From assembly GCA_947502885.1 (NCBI GenBank), contig CANNBP010000014.1:1-64000 (forward strand): 64,000 nt of DNA, read 5' to 3'. Both the position numbers and the translations under genes were made by a program. This document shows, piece by piece, positions 17,495 to 26,905 of this stretch; position 1 is the stretch's first letter; each line of letters opens with the position of its first letter. The stretch is from an uncultured Aquimarina sp. GTDB taxonomy: Bacteria > Bacteroidota > Bacteroidia > Flavobacteriales > Flavobacteriaceae. A model generated the notes under the pieces. That model was not told the origin of the DNA. It worked only from the letters and a program-made list of their open reading frames with translations, and made no database searches.

Positions 17495-19261
17495 ATGAGA
17501 GAATACAACACTACATCAGATAAAAAAAAATCTAAAGTATCTATAATAAAAGCGTTTAAAACCATAATATGGCCTAGAAGAAATTTAGTTTTTACTGGTT
17601 TAATTTTGATTATTTTTAATCGAATAGCAGGTCTAATCCTACCCTGGAAGAGCAAGACACTATTAGATGATGTGGTTCCTAGTAAAGACATGGGGCAATT
17701 GTATGAATTACTACTCATCGTGGGGGCGGCAATTTTAATACAAGCCACAACTTCTTTTTTACTTACTAGAATATTGAGTGTTCAGGCTCAATATCTCATT
17801 TCTGAGCTTAGAGCTAAGGTGCAGAAAAAAGTACTCTCATTACCCATTAGTTTTTTTGATAATACAAAATCTGGATCTCTTGTTTCTAGGATCATGAGTG
17901 ATGTAGAAGGAGTTCGAAATTTAATCGGTACCGGTTTAGTGCAAATGGTAGGTGGTATTTTTACTGCAATAGTATCAATTGGACTATTAATTAGTATCAA
18001 TCCTTGGATGACATTGTTTGTTTTGGTACCCGTTTCATTATTTGGATTGGTTGCTTTAAAAGCCTTTAAATATATTCGTCCCATTTTTAGACGGAGAGGA
18101 GAAATAAATGCCCAAGTAAAAGGAAGACTAACTGAAACATTGGCTGGAGTAAGAGTAATCAAAGGTTTCGGAGCAGAAGAACAAGAGAATAAAATATTCG
18201 AAAAAGGGGTTGATCGTCTATTTCAGAATGTAAAAAAGAGTTTAACAGCAACAGCTTTAATGACTAGCTCTTCTACATTTCTTTTAGCAGGAATCGCTTC
18301 AACTGGGATTATGGGAATTGGAGGATATTATATGATGCAAGAAACCATGACCTCTGGTGAGTTTTTATCCTTTACTATGTATTTGGCATTTATGATAGCT
18401 CCTATTGTTCAAATGAGTAATATAGGAAGCCAACTAACAGAAGCCTTAGCCGGTTTGGATCGCACCGAAGAACTAATGAACATGACTCCCGAAGAAGAGA
18501 TTGAGGACCGTACAATTGAACTTAAAAATATAAAAGGAGATATTGTTTTTGACGATGTTTCTTTTGCGTATGAAGAAAATAAAGATGTGTTGCACAATAT
18601 TAGTTTTAAAGCATCTTCTGGATCTGTAACTGCATTGGTAGGTAGTTCTGGGTCTGGTAAATCTACACTTGCAGGATTAGCAGCCACTTTCTTAAATGCT
18701 AAGTCTGGACTTATCACAATTGACGATTATGATATTTCTAAAGTGAAGTTAAGAAGTTTTCGTCGTAACCTTGGTGTAGTTCTTCAAGATGATTTTTTGT
18801 TCGAAGGTACTATTAAAGAGAATATACTTTTTCCAAGACCAAATGCCTCTGATGACCAATTACAACAAGCTGTAAAAGCTGCTTATGTAAATGAATTTAC
18901 CGATCGTTTTGAAAACGGATTGGATACGTTAATTGGAGAACGAGGCGTAAAACTATCCGGAGGGCAAAGACAACGAATCGCCATTGCTAGAGCTATTTTG
19001 GCAGATCCAAAAATTATAATACTTGATGAAGCTACTTCTAATCTCGATACCGAAAGTGAAGCTTTAATACAAAAAAGTCTTAGTAAGCTAATGGATGGTA
19101 GAACTACATTTGTAATTGCACATAGATTAAGTACAATAAAAAAAGCAGATCAAATACTTGTTATCGAATCTGGACGAATCGCAGAACAAGGTACACATGA
19201 TGAACTTATAACAGCGCAAGGAAGATATTTTGATCTCTATACCTATCAAGCAAGAATATAA
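17495..19261 (+). CDS. ABC transporter ATP-binding/permease protein
   Basis: TM domain plus ALVGSSGSGKSTLAGL, LSGGQRQRIAIARAILADPKIIILDEATSNLD. Confidence 0.94.
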   Translation: MREYNTTSDKKKSKVSIIKAFKTIIWPRRNLVFTGLILIIFNRIAGLILPWKSKTLLDDVVPSKDMGQLYELLLIVGAAILIQATTSFLLTRILSVQAQYLISELRAKVQKKVLSLPISFFDNTKSGSLVSRIMSDVEGVRNLIGTGLVQMVGGIFTAIVSIGLLISINPWMTLFVLVPVSLFGLVALKAFKYIRPIFRRRGEINAQVKGRLTETLAGVRVIKGFGAEEQENKIFEKGVDRLFQNVKKSLTATALMTSSSTFLLAGIASTGIMGIGGYYMMQETMTSGEFLSFTMYLAFMIAPIVQMSNIGSQLTEALAGLDRTEELMNMTPEEEIEDRTIELKNIKGDIVFDDVSFAYEENKDVLHNISFKASSGSVTALVGSSGSGKSTLAGLAATFLNAKSGLITIDDYDISKVKLRSFRRNLGVVLQDDFLFEGTIKENILFPRPNASDDQLQQAVKAAYVNEFTDRFENGLDTLIGERGVKLSGGQRQRIAIARAILADPKIIILDEATSNLDTESEALIQKSLSKLMDGRTTFVIAHRLSTIKKADQILVIESGRIAEQGTHDELITAQGRYFDLYTYQARI

Positions 19262-19617
19262 TTTTTTATAAAATGTTAATCATTACATTTTGATCTAATC
19301 AGGTTTTTTTATGAAATAAACCTAATAGATTGTGTATCTAATCTCCCTTTTCTATTTCATAAGAAGAATACATTATCATTTTTTCTTAAATATTTCTAAA
19401 AACAACATTAAGATCATTCCTGCAACACATAGGCTATTAGCATCTACAAACATTCATACAACAATATTTTTGCGCACTTTATCAGACAAAGTAACGTTTT
19501 ACCAACCAACATCTTACATTTATATTGTGGGTTTTATTTTAATAGATTTTTAACGCTAGGACCAACTTCTGTGATGGCCATTATCCTTAATTTTGATCTA
19601 ACTAAAACTCAACTTTT

Positions 19618-20760
19618 ATGACACTTCTAAAACTTATTTCTAAGGGCTTTTTACTCTGTTGTTTATTTTCTTTTACATTACAATCTTGCTCATCTGATAT
19701 GGATGAAGAACCTTATGATGGTTCTGAATCCACTGAAAAATCTGGAGATTATTCCCCTCTTAGATACTCTAGAATTGTAAAATTAGTAGGAAGAGCTATA
19801 GGTGAAGAACGTTCAATTCCTGATTTTAATGGAGACGGGGTAACCACAGGGCTTTGTTTTGACCTTACACTTATAGATGTATCTAATAATCAGGTTGTAG
19901 GTACTGCAACCGATTGTTTATCTAATGTTACTGTCAATGCTGATGGTAGTATTGCGTTAACAGGAACTGCTTTTTTTAACTTTAATGATGGATCTGGATC
20001 ACTGGTTACTAGAGGACTTACAACTGTTCAACCTACAACTCATGGTTCTCCTGGTATTACTCATATTACCGGAGCAATCCCTACGGCAGACTCTAATGAT
20101 ATTATTGAAGGAACGGGTCATTATAAAAATGCAAAAGGAAAAATACGTTTATCTGGTGCTGTAAATATGCATAGCCCAAATGACATATCATTTAATTGTC
20201 TATTTATCATCCCTTCTAAAAGACCGAGCTATAGATCTTATGGTACTAGTGTTCTTAGATTAAAAGGAACCGGAACAAAAAGGTTTCCATCAGAATTTGA
20301 AAAACAATACATTGGTGTGGATTCTACCGCTATGTGTTTTGATGTTGATCTCCTTGATGCCAGAACAAATAGAAGAGTTGGTAATGGTACTGATTGTCTT
20401 TCTGATGTTATGGTCGTTGAAGTAGATAATGCAGGACTACCAAGAATTAAATTGAAAGGAACAACAATATACAATTTCTATACAGGAACGTTTGCTACAC
20501 AAGGACTTACTACGGTTCAACCAACTACGCATGGATCTCCTGATGTTACCCATATTACTGGAGCTATTCCTGCTTCTACAGATTCTATAAATAATGATTT
20601 TATATACGGAGATGGGTATTTTACCAACATAAAAGGTAGCTCTCGTCTATCAGGGGCAGTAAATATGTCTAAGTTAGATGCCGAAGGTAAAATTAATTTT
20701 GATTGCATATTTGTTTTAAATTATGAACATGATGGAATGCCAGACATTACCACGAAGTAA
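19618..20760 (+). CDS. lipoprotein with two tandem barrel-like domains
   Basis: Lipobox FTLQSCSSD; internal duplication TRGLTTVQPTTHGSPGITHITGAIP / TQGLTTVQPTTHGSPDVTHITGAIP and GTGHYKNAKGKIRLSGAVNM / GDGYFTNIKGSSRLSGAVNM. Confidence 0.8.
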   Translation: MTLLKLISKGFLLCCLFSFTLQSCSSDMDEEPYDGSESTEKSGDYSPLRYSRIVKLVGRAIGEERSIPDFNGDGVTTGLCFDLTLIDVSNNQVVGTATDCLSNVTVNADGSIALTGTAFFNFNDGSGSLVTRGLTTVQPTTHGSPGITHITGAIPTADSNDIIEGTGHYKNAKGKIRLSGAVNMHSPNDISFNCLFIIPSKRPSYRSYGTSVLRLKGTGTKRFPSEFEKQYIGVDSTAMCFDVDLLDARTNRRVGNGTDCLSDVMVVEVDNAGLPRIKLKGTTIYNFYTGTFATQGLTTVQPTTHGSPDVTHITGAIPASTDSINNDFIYGDGYFTNIKGSSRLSGAVNMSKLDAEGKINFDCIFVLNYEHDGMPDITTK

Positions 20761-20809
20761 ATAATTTATATACGGTTTTACCAATCAACTCAAATACAGT
20801 TACACATAG

Positions 20810-20850
20810 TAGCCTCTTTAGTTTAAAAACTTTAGAGGCTATTTTTTTTA
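20810..20850 (+). terminator. putative Rho-independent terminator
   Basis: tagcctct...agaggcta stem followed by a T run, just after the 380-aa lipoprotein gene. Confidence 0.7.
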
Positions 20851-20929
20851 GAAAGAAATATACTGATCACGACTATTTAAAATTAATCTTAACATAAGAA
20901 TTAATATTTTTAACTCTCAAAAATTTATT

Positions 20930-21166
20930 ATGGAAAACAACATTAAAGGAGGTGATTCACCAATAGCATGCCAATTAGAAGCTGATAAAAACTATGCTTG
21001 GTGTACTTGTGGACATAGTGATGACCAACCGTTTTGTAATGGTTCTCACAAAAAAGCTAAGGCGACTACGCCTATGATTTTTAGTATTGAAGAAAATAAG
21101 GAAGTATACTTATGTACTTGTAAACAAACAAGTAACCCACCATACTGTGATGGGTCACATAACTAA
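20930..21166 (+). CDS. CDGSH iron-sulfur domain protein (two motifs)
   Basis: WCTCGHSDDQPFCNGSH and LCTCKQTSNPPYCDGSH. Confidence 0.9.
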   Translation: MENNIKGGDSPIACQLEADKNYAWCTCGHSDDQPFCNGSHKKAKATTPMIFSIEENKEVYLCTCKQTSNPPYCDGSHN

Positions 21167-21175
21167 TAAGAATAT

Positions 21176-21598
21176 TTATTCCTTCTCGAATTCTTCTTTT
21201 TGTAGAAAGACCAAAATAGTTGTCGAAACTCTTGATATAATCAAAGTCAAAGTTCCGAACAAAGTTGGAAGAAACGTAGTTTTTAATCCGCCGGCCAATG
21301 TGGCCGGTGACGCACCATTTAAAAACTCAAAATGATCCAGTGCATATATAAAGCCCAACAATTGACTGAAAACACCAAAAATTAACGCTAATAAACCAAT
21401 TGAGTTTATCAATTTTATATTTTTCGTTGTGACTAATGATTCTTTTTTAAGTTGAATACAACTTTTTATAATCATAAGTACGGTTATGATAAAAAGTACC
21501 ATTATCGTTGTCATAAATACCATTCCTCCCTCTTGCATTCTTTGATATACTGTTGAAAAAAAGGATCTGTTTTGAATTAGCATAAAATGTAATAACAT
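21176..21598 (-). CDS. MotA/TolQ/ExbB-like proton channel-type membrane protein
   Basis: Three TM segments with ATLAGGLKTTFLPTLFGTLTLIISRVSTTIL typical of the MotA/TolQ/ExbB family. Confidence 0.65.
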   Translation of the reverse strand: MLLHFMLIQNRSFFSTVYQRMQEGGMVFMTTIMVLFIITVLMIIKSCIQLKKESLVTTKNIKLINSIGLLALIFGVFSQLLGFIYALDHFEFLNGASPATLAGGLKTTFLPTLFGTLTLIISRVSTTILVFLQKEEFEKE

Positions 21599-21814
21599 AA
21601 TTATTTGTTTTTTGAATTAGACATACTCAAAACTATTTATTAAAATCCCTTATCATTTTTTTAAAAGCCTATTGACAGAATTAACATTCTTTTCTACAAA
21701 ATTGTGGCTATAAAATGATAAAGTTATCCTATTTCTGCTAAAAAAGGATTTAATTCAGTTATTCAACTTAAAATAGTGCATCAAAAATAAAAAATCAAGA
21801 TATTGTGAATAGTT

Positions 21815-22891
21815 ATGATTTCAAAAAGATTCATATTCAAAAAACTATTACAAATAACACTTCATATCCTATTCTGGACTGGAGTTTTATTTTTCTACAC
21901 TCTCTTTTTTGGGTATGAAAGTGATAATTTTAATTATGTCTTTTCGTTTTCTGCTTTCTTAATGCCAGTTACTATTACGACGACCTATGTCGTAATATAT
22001 TATTTGATCCCGAAATATGTACTATCAAAAAAATATGGATACCTCATCTTATATAGTATCTATACTATCGTTTTATCTACATACTTTATCATTATTTCAA
22101 TATTTTATGGATTAATTTTTCTTTCAGAATTTAAATCAGATGGAATGGCTCCAATGAGCAAAAGCTTACTTTTTGTTTTAATAGCTGTCTATATAATTGT
22201 AGCACTAGTTAGTGCCTTTAGTTTAGTCAAACACAATTATAAATCATCTGCAGCCAATCAAGAATTACAGCGTAAAATTCTAGAGGCTCAACTTAAGTTA
22301 AAAGAACAAGAACTGCATTATCTCAAAATGCAAATCCATCCACATTTTTTATTCAACACTTTAAATACTATGTATGGTTTTGCTCTTAAAAAATCTGACG
22401 AAACGCCAGAAATGATCCTAAAGTTATCCAACTTGTTGGATTATTTATTATATCAAGTAGATAAACCTTTTGTAGCCCTAAAAGAAGAGCTAGCACATAT
22501 AAAAGATTATGTAGCTTTAGAAAAGATGCGATTTGGTGACAACTTAGAAATACTTACTAACTTCGAAGAAGTAAATGAATCAATTGATGTAGCTCCGATG
22601 TTACTTATTCCCTTTGTAGAAAATAGTTTTAAGCATGGTCAGATAAAAAACCAGAAATTATCCATTGTAATGGATCTCAAACATGAAAATAATGTAATAG
22701 AATTCAATATCAAAAATTCAATTCTTAATCCCCCAAAAAACACTCAAGACCGAATAGGTTTATCTAATATAAAAAAGAGATTATCTACACTATACCCTAA
22801 CAATTATGAGCTTCAAATATCCACCAATGAAAATTGGTATATGATAAAGTTGAAATTAAATACAATCAAAGAACAGATATATGAGATCTAA
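21815..22891 (+). CDS. LytS-type sensor histidine kinase
   Basis: TM segments then LKEQELHYLKMQIHPHFLFNTLNTMYGFA (His_kinase) and LIPFVENSFKHG, RIGLSNIKKRL. Confidence 0.92.
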   Translation: MISKRFIFKKLLQITLHILFWTGVLFFYTLFFGYESDNFNYVFSFSAFLMPVTITTTYVVIYYLIPKYVLSKKYGYLILYSIYTIVLSTYFIIISIFYGLIFLSEFKSDGMAPMSKSLLFVLIAVYIIVALVSAFSLVKHNYKSSAANQELQRKILEAQLKLKEQELHYLKMQIHPHFLFNTLNTMYGFALKKSDETPEMILKLSNLLDYLLYQVDKPFVALKEELAHIKDYVALEKMRFGDNLEILTNFEEVNESIDVAPMLLIPFVENSFKHGQIKNQKLSIVMDLKHENNVIEFNIKNSILNPPKNTQDRIGLSNIKKRLSTLYPNNYELQISTNENWYMIKLKLNTIKEQIYEI

Positions 22892-23591
22892 TATTTCGTG
22901 CATAATTGTTGATGATGAGCCTACAGCAAGAGAAATTCTCATTGCGCATTTATCAAAAATCAATCATATAGAGATAGTCGCTAGTTGTAATAATGCACTA
23001 GAAGCATTTAATTGTATCAACAATAAAAAAGTCGATCTTATTTTTCTTGATATTAATATGCCAGAGATTTCTGGTATTTCTTTCGCCAAATCAATTAATA
23101 ATTCAATTAAAATTATCTTCACTACTGCATACCGTGAATATGCAATTGATGGTTTTGATTTACATGCAGTCGATTATTTATTAAAACCAATTTCTTTTGA
23201 AAGACTCTTAAGTTCTATTAACAATTATTTTGAAATATACCATAAAGTAGTTGCTGTTAAAACAGCAGAACCTAGCCAAAATGATTTCATTTTTGTTAGA
23301 TCAGATAGAAGAATGAAAAAAATAAACTTCTCTGACATACATTATATTGAAAGTTACAGTGATTATATAAAAATTCATTGTAATTCTGCTATTATCGTTT
23401 CTAGAGAAACAATAAGCAATATTGAAGTTAAATTACCTCAGTATCAATTTATGAGAATTCATCGATCCTATATTATCTCTATTTCAAAAATAGATTCTTT
23501 TTCTAACGAAGAAATTGTCTTAAATAATAAATCCATCCCCATTAGTAGAAATTATAAACTCGAAGTTTTAAAAAGATTAGAGAACATATAA
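22881..23591 (+). CDS. LytTR-family response regulator
   Basis: Receiver domain (IIVDDEPTARE, LIFLDINMPEISG, LLKPISFERL) plus LytTR domain; overlaps the kinase gene. Confidence 0.93.
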   Translation: MRSNISCIIVDDEPTAREILIAHLSKINHIEIVASCNNALEAFNCINNKKVDLIFLDINMPEISGISFAKSINNSIKIIFTTAYREYAIDGFDLHAVDYLLKPISFERLLSSINNYFEIYHKVVAVKTAEPSQNDFIFVRSDRRMKKINFSDIHYIESYSDYIKIHCNSAIIVSRETISNIEVKLPQYQFMRIHRSYIISISKIDSFSNEEIVLNNKSIPISRNYKLEVLKRLENI

Positions 23592-23620
23592 AAAGCCCCA
23601 CTAGTACTAGTAGGGCTTTT
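23591..23620. terminator. putative bidirectional terminator between convergent genes
   Basis: aaaagccccactagt/actagtagggctttt, 15-bp arms with one mismatch. Confidence 0.75.
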
Positions 23621-23646
23621 AAATTTTTCGAGTTATATCTAAGAAA

Positions 23647-24525
23647 TTAATCAGCCAAAACTTTGTTATAATTCTTAATATTCTTCTTGTTAATAAGACC
23701 TGTATTTGATTTTGACATATTCACCCCATTAAGGCTTACACCAGCCTTTGGCTGTATTACCGCATAAAAAGTATCTGTCTCTGCATCGCATATTTGATGT
23801 TGATATAAGTACTGTCCACCAACAGGAATAGGTATTAGTATAACATAAGCAATACCAGCTTTCTTAGTTAAAATTGCTTCTTTCCATTTTTGATAGGAGA
23901 CAATTTCAAATTTTGATCCATAATACTTTTCAATTTGTTCTTCTGTAAGTTTTGAATCTACCCATCCTTCAGGGATATATAATGTTTTGTTTTTTAAATC
24001 TTTACCATTATTTTCAAATTCCGAAATTGCTTTCAGTCCGTTTTTCAAATTATTTTCAATCATTGTTTTAAAAACTTCTTGAACAAATTTAACTCCTTGA
24101 GCAATTGACTCTTTAGGAATTATATTATCATAAGAAGGTATAAAACTTTTCATCAATGGTCTTTTACCACCTTTTGAAAACCCTAAAAATTTCCCTTTAG
24201 ATATATAACGGTACTCTACTGGATATCCTTTTGGTCCAAATTTAAAGGATTCAGTTTCTGTTGAGCCAAGATAAAGAACGAATAAGCTCTCATCTTTTGA
24301 AGCCTTTGACAAAGCACTTTTAAGAGGCAAGAAGCTTTTAATTTCACTTAAATTCCATATAGAAGAAACAACTTCTTTAAGTGCTGTATTTAACTCTGAA
24401 TTACTTGTGAGACCTACAATAATTTTCGACTCTTTAATATGTTGAATATCTTTTAGCTTAGGTATTTGTGCATTAAGGTTTAGTGAAAAAATAAAAGATA
24501 TGATTACTAAAATTTTTTTGACCAT
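23647..24525 (-). CDS. hypothetical secreted protein
   Basis: Signal peptide MVKKILVIISFIFSLNLNAQ (internal start preferred over 24552). Confidence 0.7.
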   Translation of the reverse strand: MVKKILVIISFIFSLNLNAQIPKLKDIQHIKESKIIVGLTSNSELNTALKEVVSSIWNLSEIKSFLPLKSALSKASKDESLFVLYLGSTETESFKFGPKGYPVEYRYISKGKFLGFSKGGKRPLMKSFIPSYDNIIPKESIAQGVKFVQEVFKTMIENNLKNGLKAISEFENNGKDLKNKTLYIPEGWVDSKLTEEQIEKYYGSKFEIVSYQKWKEAILTKKAGIAYVILIPIPVGGQYLYQHQICDAETDTFYAVIQPKAGVSLNGVNMSKSNTGLINKKNIKNYNKVLAD

Positions 24526-24747
24526 TGTGTTTTTCGTTTTTTGTATTTCCAATTTAAATGATTATTCTTTACCTCATCGGTAAATGTATGTGTCGTAGCA
24601 AAGTAAAATGTTACCTCTCTTTTCGGTTTTTTTGCGCATTGGTTGCTACTTTTCCTTTCTGCGAGCATTGCAACTGATCAAAAACACAAGAACCTTTTGA
24701 TTCATCTTTTAGCAGCTATAACATCATATATTGTGTCGTGCGTAGTT

Positions 24748-25125
24748 TTACAATTCAATTTTAGTCAGCAAGAACTCTCCTAATCCGAGTTTTAAGACTA
24801 ATTCACCTTTAGTTGATTTTAAAATTTTGAATTCCTGTGGTCCCCCTTCAGTACCCGATGTAGTTATCGAGTTTGAGTTTGAGTCAAAACTCCAAGTTCC
24901 GCTTGTTTGTTCTCCCCTCATATAGGTATCGAATTTTCCATCCGATTTAAAATTAAACTTCCATTTTCCAATCACTTCTGACTTTATATATGCTAATCCG
25001 GCATCATCAATTCCTTTGTTCAGTGCTTTTGTAAAAACCCAATTACCAACGATTAAGTCAGATTTTTGAGCATTTAAATGAATAGTTATAAATATGAATG
25101 CTAATAATAGTATTATTTTTTTCAT
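24748..25125 (-). CDS. lipocalin-like secreted protein
   Basis: Signal peptide then LIVGNWVFTKAL...GTWSFDSNSNSITT...ELVLKLG pattern. Confidence 0.65.
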   Translation of the reverse strand: MKKIILLLAFIFITIHLNAQKSDLIVGNWVFTKALNKGIDDAGLAYIKSEVIGKWKFNFKSDGKFDTYMRGEQTSGTWSFDSNSNSITTSGTEGGPQEFKILKSTKGELVLKLGLGEFLLTKIEL

Positions 25126-25158
25126 GTATTTATAATTTAATTAAGTGCAACCATAAGA

Positions 25159-25183
25159 AAAACCCACTTAAAAAGTGGGTTTT
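25159..25183 (-). terminator. putative terminator of lpdA
   Basis: aaaacccactt/aagtgggtttt hairpin downstream of lpdA (minus strand). Confidence 0.7.
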
Positions 25184-25217
25184 ATATTATTTACATTAGG
25201 CACTACAAACCTATATA

Positions 25218-26624
25218 TTATATATGTAATGGTCTATTATCTGTTGCTGCTAATGCTGCTTCTTTAATTGCCTCGGTAAATGTTGGATGTGCATGAGACA
25301 TACGTGATATATCCTCTGCAGATGCTCTAAACTCCATTGCGGTAACAGCTTCGGCTATCAAATCAGCACAACGTGCACCAATCATATGTACCCCTAATAC
25401 CTCATCTGTAGCTTCATCAGCCAATATTTTTACAAAACCATCCAAATCTGCACTAGCTCTAGATCTACCTAGTGCTCTAAAAGGAAACTGTCCTGATTTA
25501 TATTTTACTCCTTCTTCTTTTAATTGCTCTTCAGTTTTACCCACTGCAGCAACCTCTGGCCATGTATATACTACACCAGGAATCAAATTGTAATCAATAT
25601 GTGGTTTTTGTCCAGCTAATGTTTCTGCAACAAATACACCTTCTTCTTCAGCTTTATGCGCTAGCATTGCACCTTTTACAACATCTCCAATAGCATAAAT
25701 ATTAGACGCCGAAGTTTGCAAATGATCATTTACTTCAACCTGCCCTCTCTCGGTAAGCTTTACTCCTGCTGCTTCTGCATTTAATCCATCTGTATATGGG
25801 CGACGACCAACAGAAACTAAGCAATAATCACCTTTTAACTCAACAGGATTTCCTTTCTTATCATCTGCAGTTACCGTTACCTCATCTCCTGATACTGTAA
25901 CTCCTGTTACTTTATGAGAAGTTAAAATTTTAGATTTCTGCTTTTTCATTACTTTCTGTAATTCTTTAGATAAAGACTTATCCATTCCTGGAATAATTCT
26001 ATCCATATACTCAACTACAGAAACTTCAGCACCTAAGCGCTTATATACCTGTCCTAGCTCTAATCCAATTACTCCACCACCAATTATAATTAAATGCTTT
26101 GGAATTTCTTTAAGCTCAAGAGCTTCTGTAGAAGTAATTACACGCTTCTTATCTATATTGATAAATGGCAAAGAAGATGGTTTAGAACCCGTCGCAATAA
26201 TGGTATGTTTTGCTTCAATCGTTTCTACAGCACCATCTGCTTTGGTAATGTTTACATGCGTAGCATCCTTAAAAGCCCCTACTCCTTCATAAACATCTAT
26301 ATTATTTTTCTTCATTAAAAAACTAACCCCATCACAAGTTTGACTTACAACGGCTTGCTTACGAGCAATCATTTTTTCTAAATCAACCTTAATATCTCCA
26401 GGAATTTCAATCCCATGGTCTGCAAAATGCTTTACTGCATGCTCATAATGGTGAGAAGAATCTAATAAGGCTTTACTTGGAATACAACCTACATTAAGGC
26501 ATGTTCCTCCTAAAGTATTATATTTTTCGATTATTGCTGTTTTCATCCCTAGTTGTGCGCATCGAATAGCGGCTACATATCCACCAGGTCCTGAGCCGAT
26601 TACGGCTACATCGTATGTACTCAT
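25218..26624 (-). CDS. lpdA: dihydrolipoyl dehydrogenase
   Basis: GGTCLNVGCIPSKALLDSSHHYE, IIGGGVIGLELG, AIGDVVKGAMLAHKAEEEG, HAHPTFTEAIKEAAL. Confidence 0.95.
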   Translation of the reverse strand: MSTYDVAVIGSGPGGYVAAIRCAQLGMKTAIIEKYNTLGGTCLNVGCIPSKALLDSSHHYEHAVKHFADHGIEIPGDIKVDLEKMIARKQAVVSQTCDGVSFLMKKNNIDVYEGVGAFKDATHVNITKADGAVETIEAKHTIIATGSKPSSLPFINIDKKRVITSTEALELKEIPKHLIIIGGGVIGLELGQVYKRLGAEVSVVEYMDRIIPGMDKSLSKELQKVMKKQKSKILTSHKVTGVTVSGDEVTVTADDKKGNPVELKGDYCLVSVGRRPYTDGLNAEAAGVKLTERGQVEVNDHLQTSASNIYAIGDVVKGAMLAHKAEEEGVFVAETLAGQKPHIDYNLIPGVVYTWPEVAAVGKTEEQLKEEGVKYKSGQFPFRALGRSRASADLDGFVKILADEATDEVLGVHMIGARCADLIAEAVTAMEFRASAEDISRMSHAHPTFTEAIKEAALAATDNRPLHI

Positions 26625-26905
26625 AATAGATTATTATGTTGTGCGTATTAATTATGAAACGCAAATGTACAAATGTTTTACTTCTTACAGAAGAACTGTA
26701 CTTATCAAATTTCTATTAAAAAACAATATTTGAGTATCCTAATAGTTATACTTTATTATGTCAACATTGTTAAACTAATTTTTTAGTCTTACAGAAAAGA
26801 CAAAAGATTGAAACGATATCATCAATAAAAACAAAAATCTTTGCTATTTTGCAATGGTGATACCATACACTTAAGACTAAATATTAAGACTATTTTTATA
26901 TACAT

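Noticed and set aside
17458-18717. Minus-strand ORFs 17458..17748, 17788..18162, 18409..18717
   Set aside because: Shadow ORFs opposite the ABC transporter coding frame.
19332-19553. 73-aa ORF between ABC transporter and lipoprotein
   Set aside because: No domain, odd composition, in an AT-rich intergenic region; not supported.
21087-21335. 82-aa plus ORF after the CDGSH gene
   Set aside because: Overlaps the CDGSH gene in another frame and the minus-strand TolQ-like gene; spurious.
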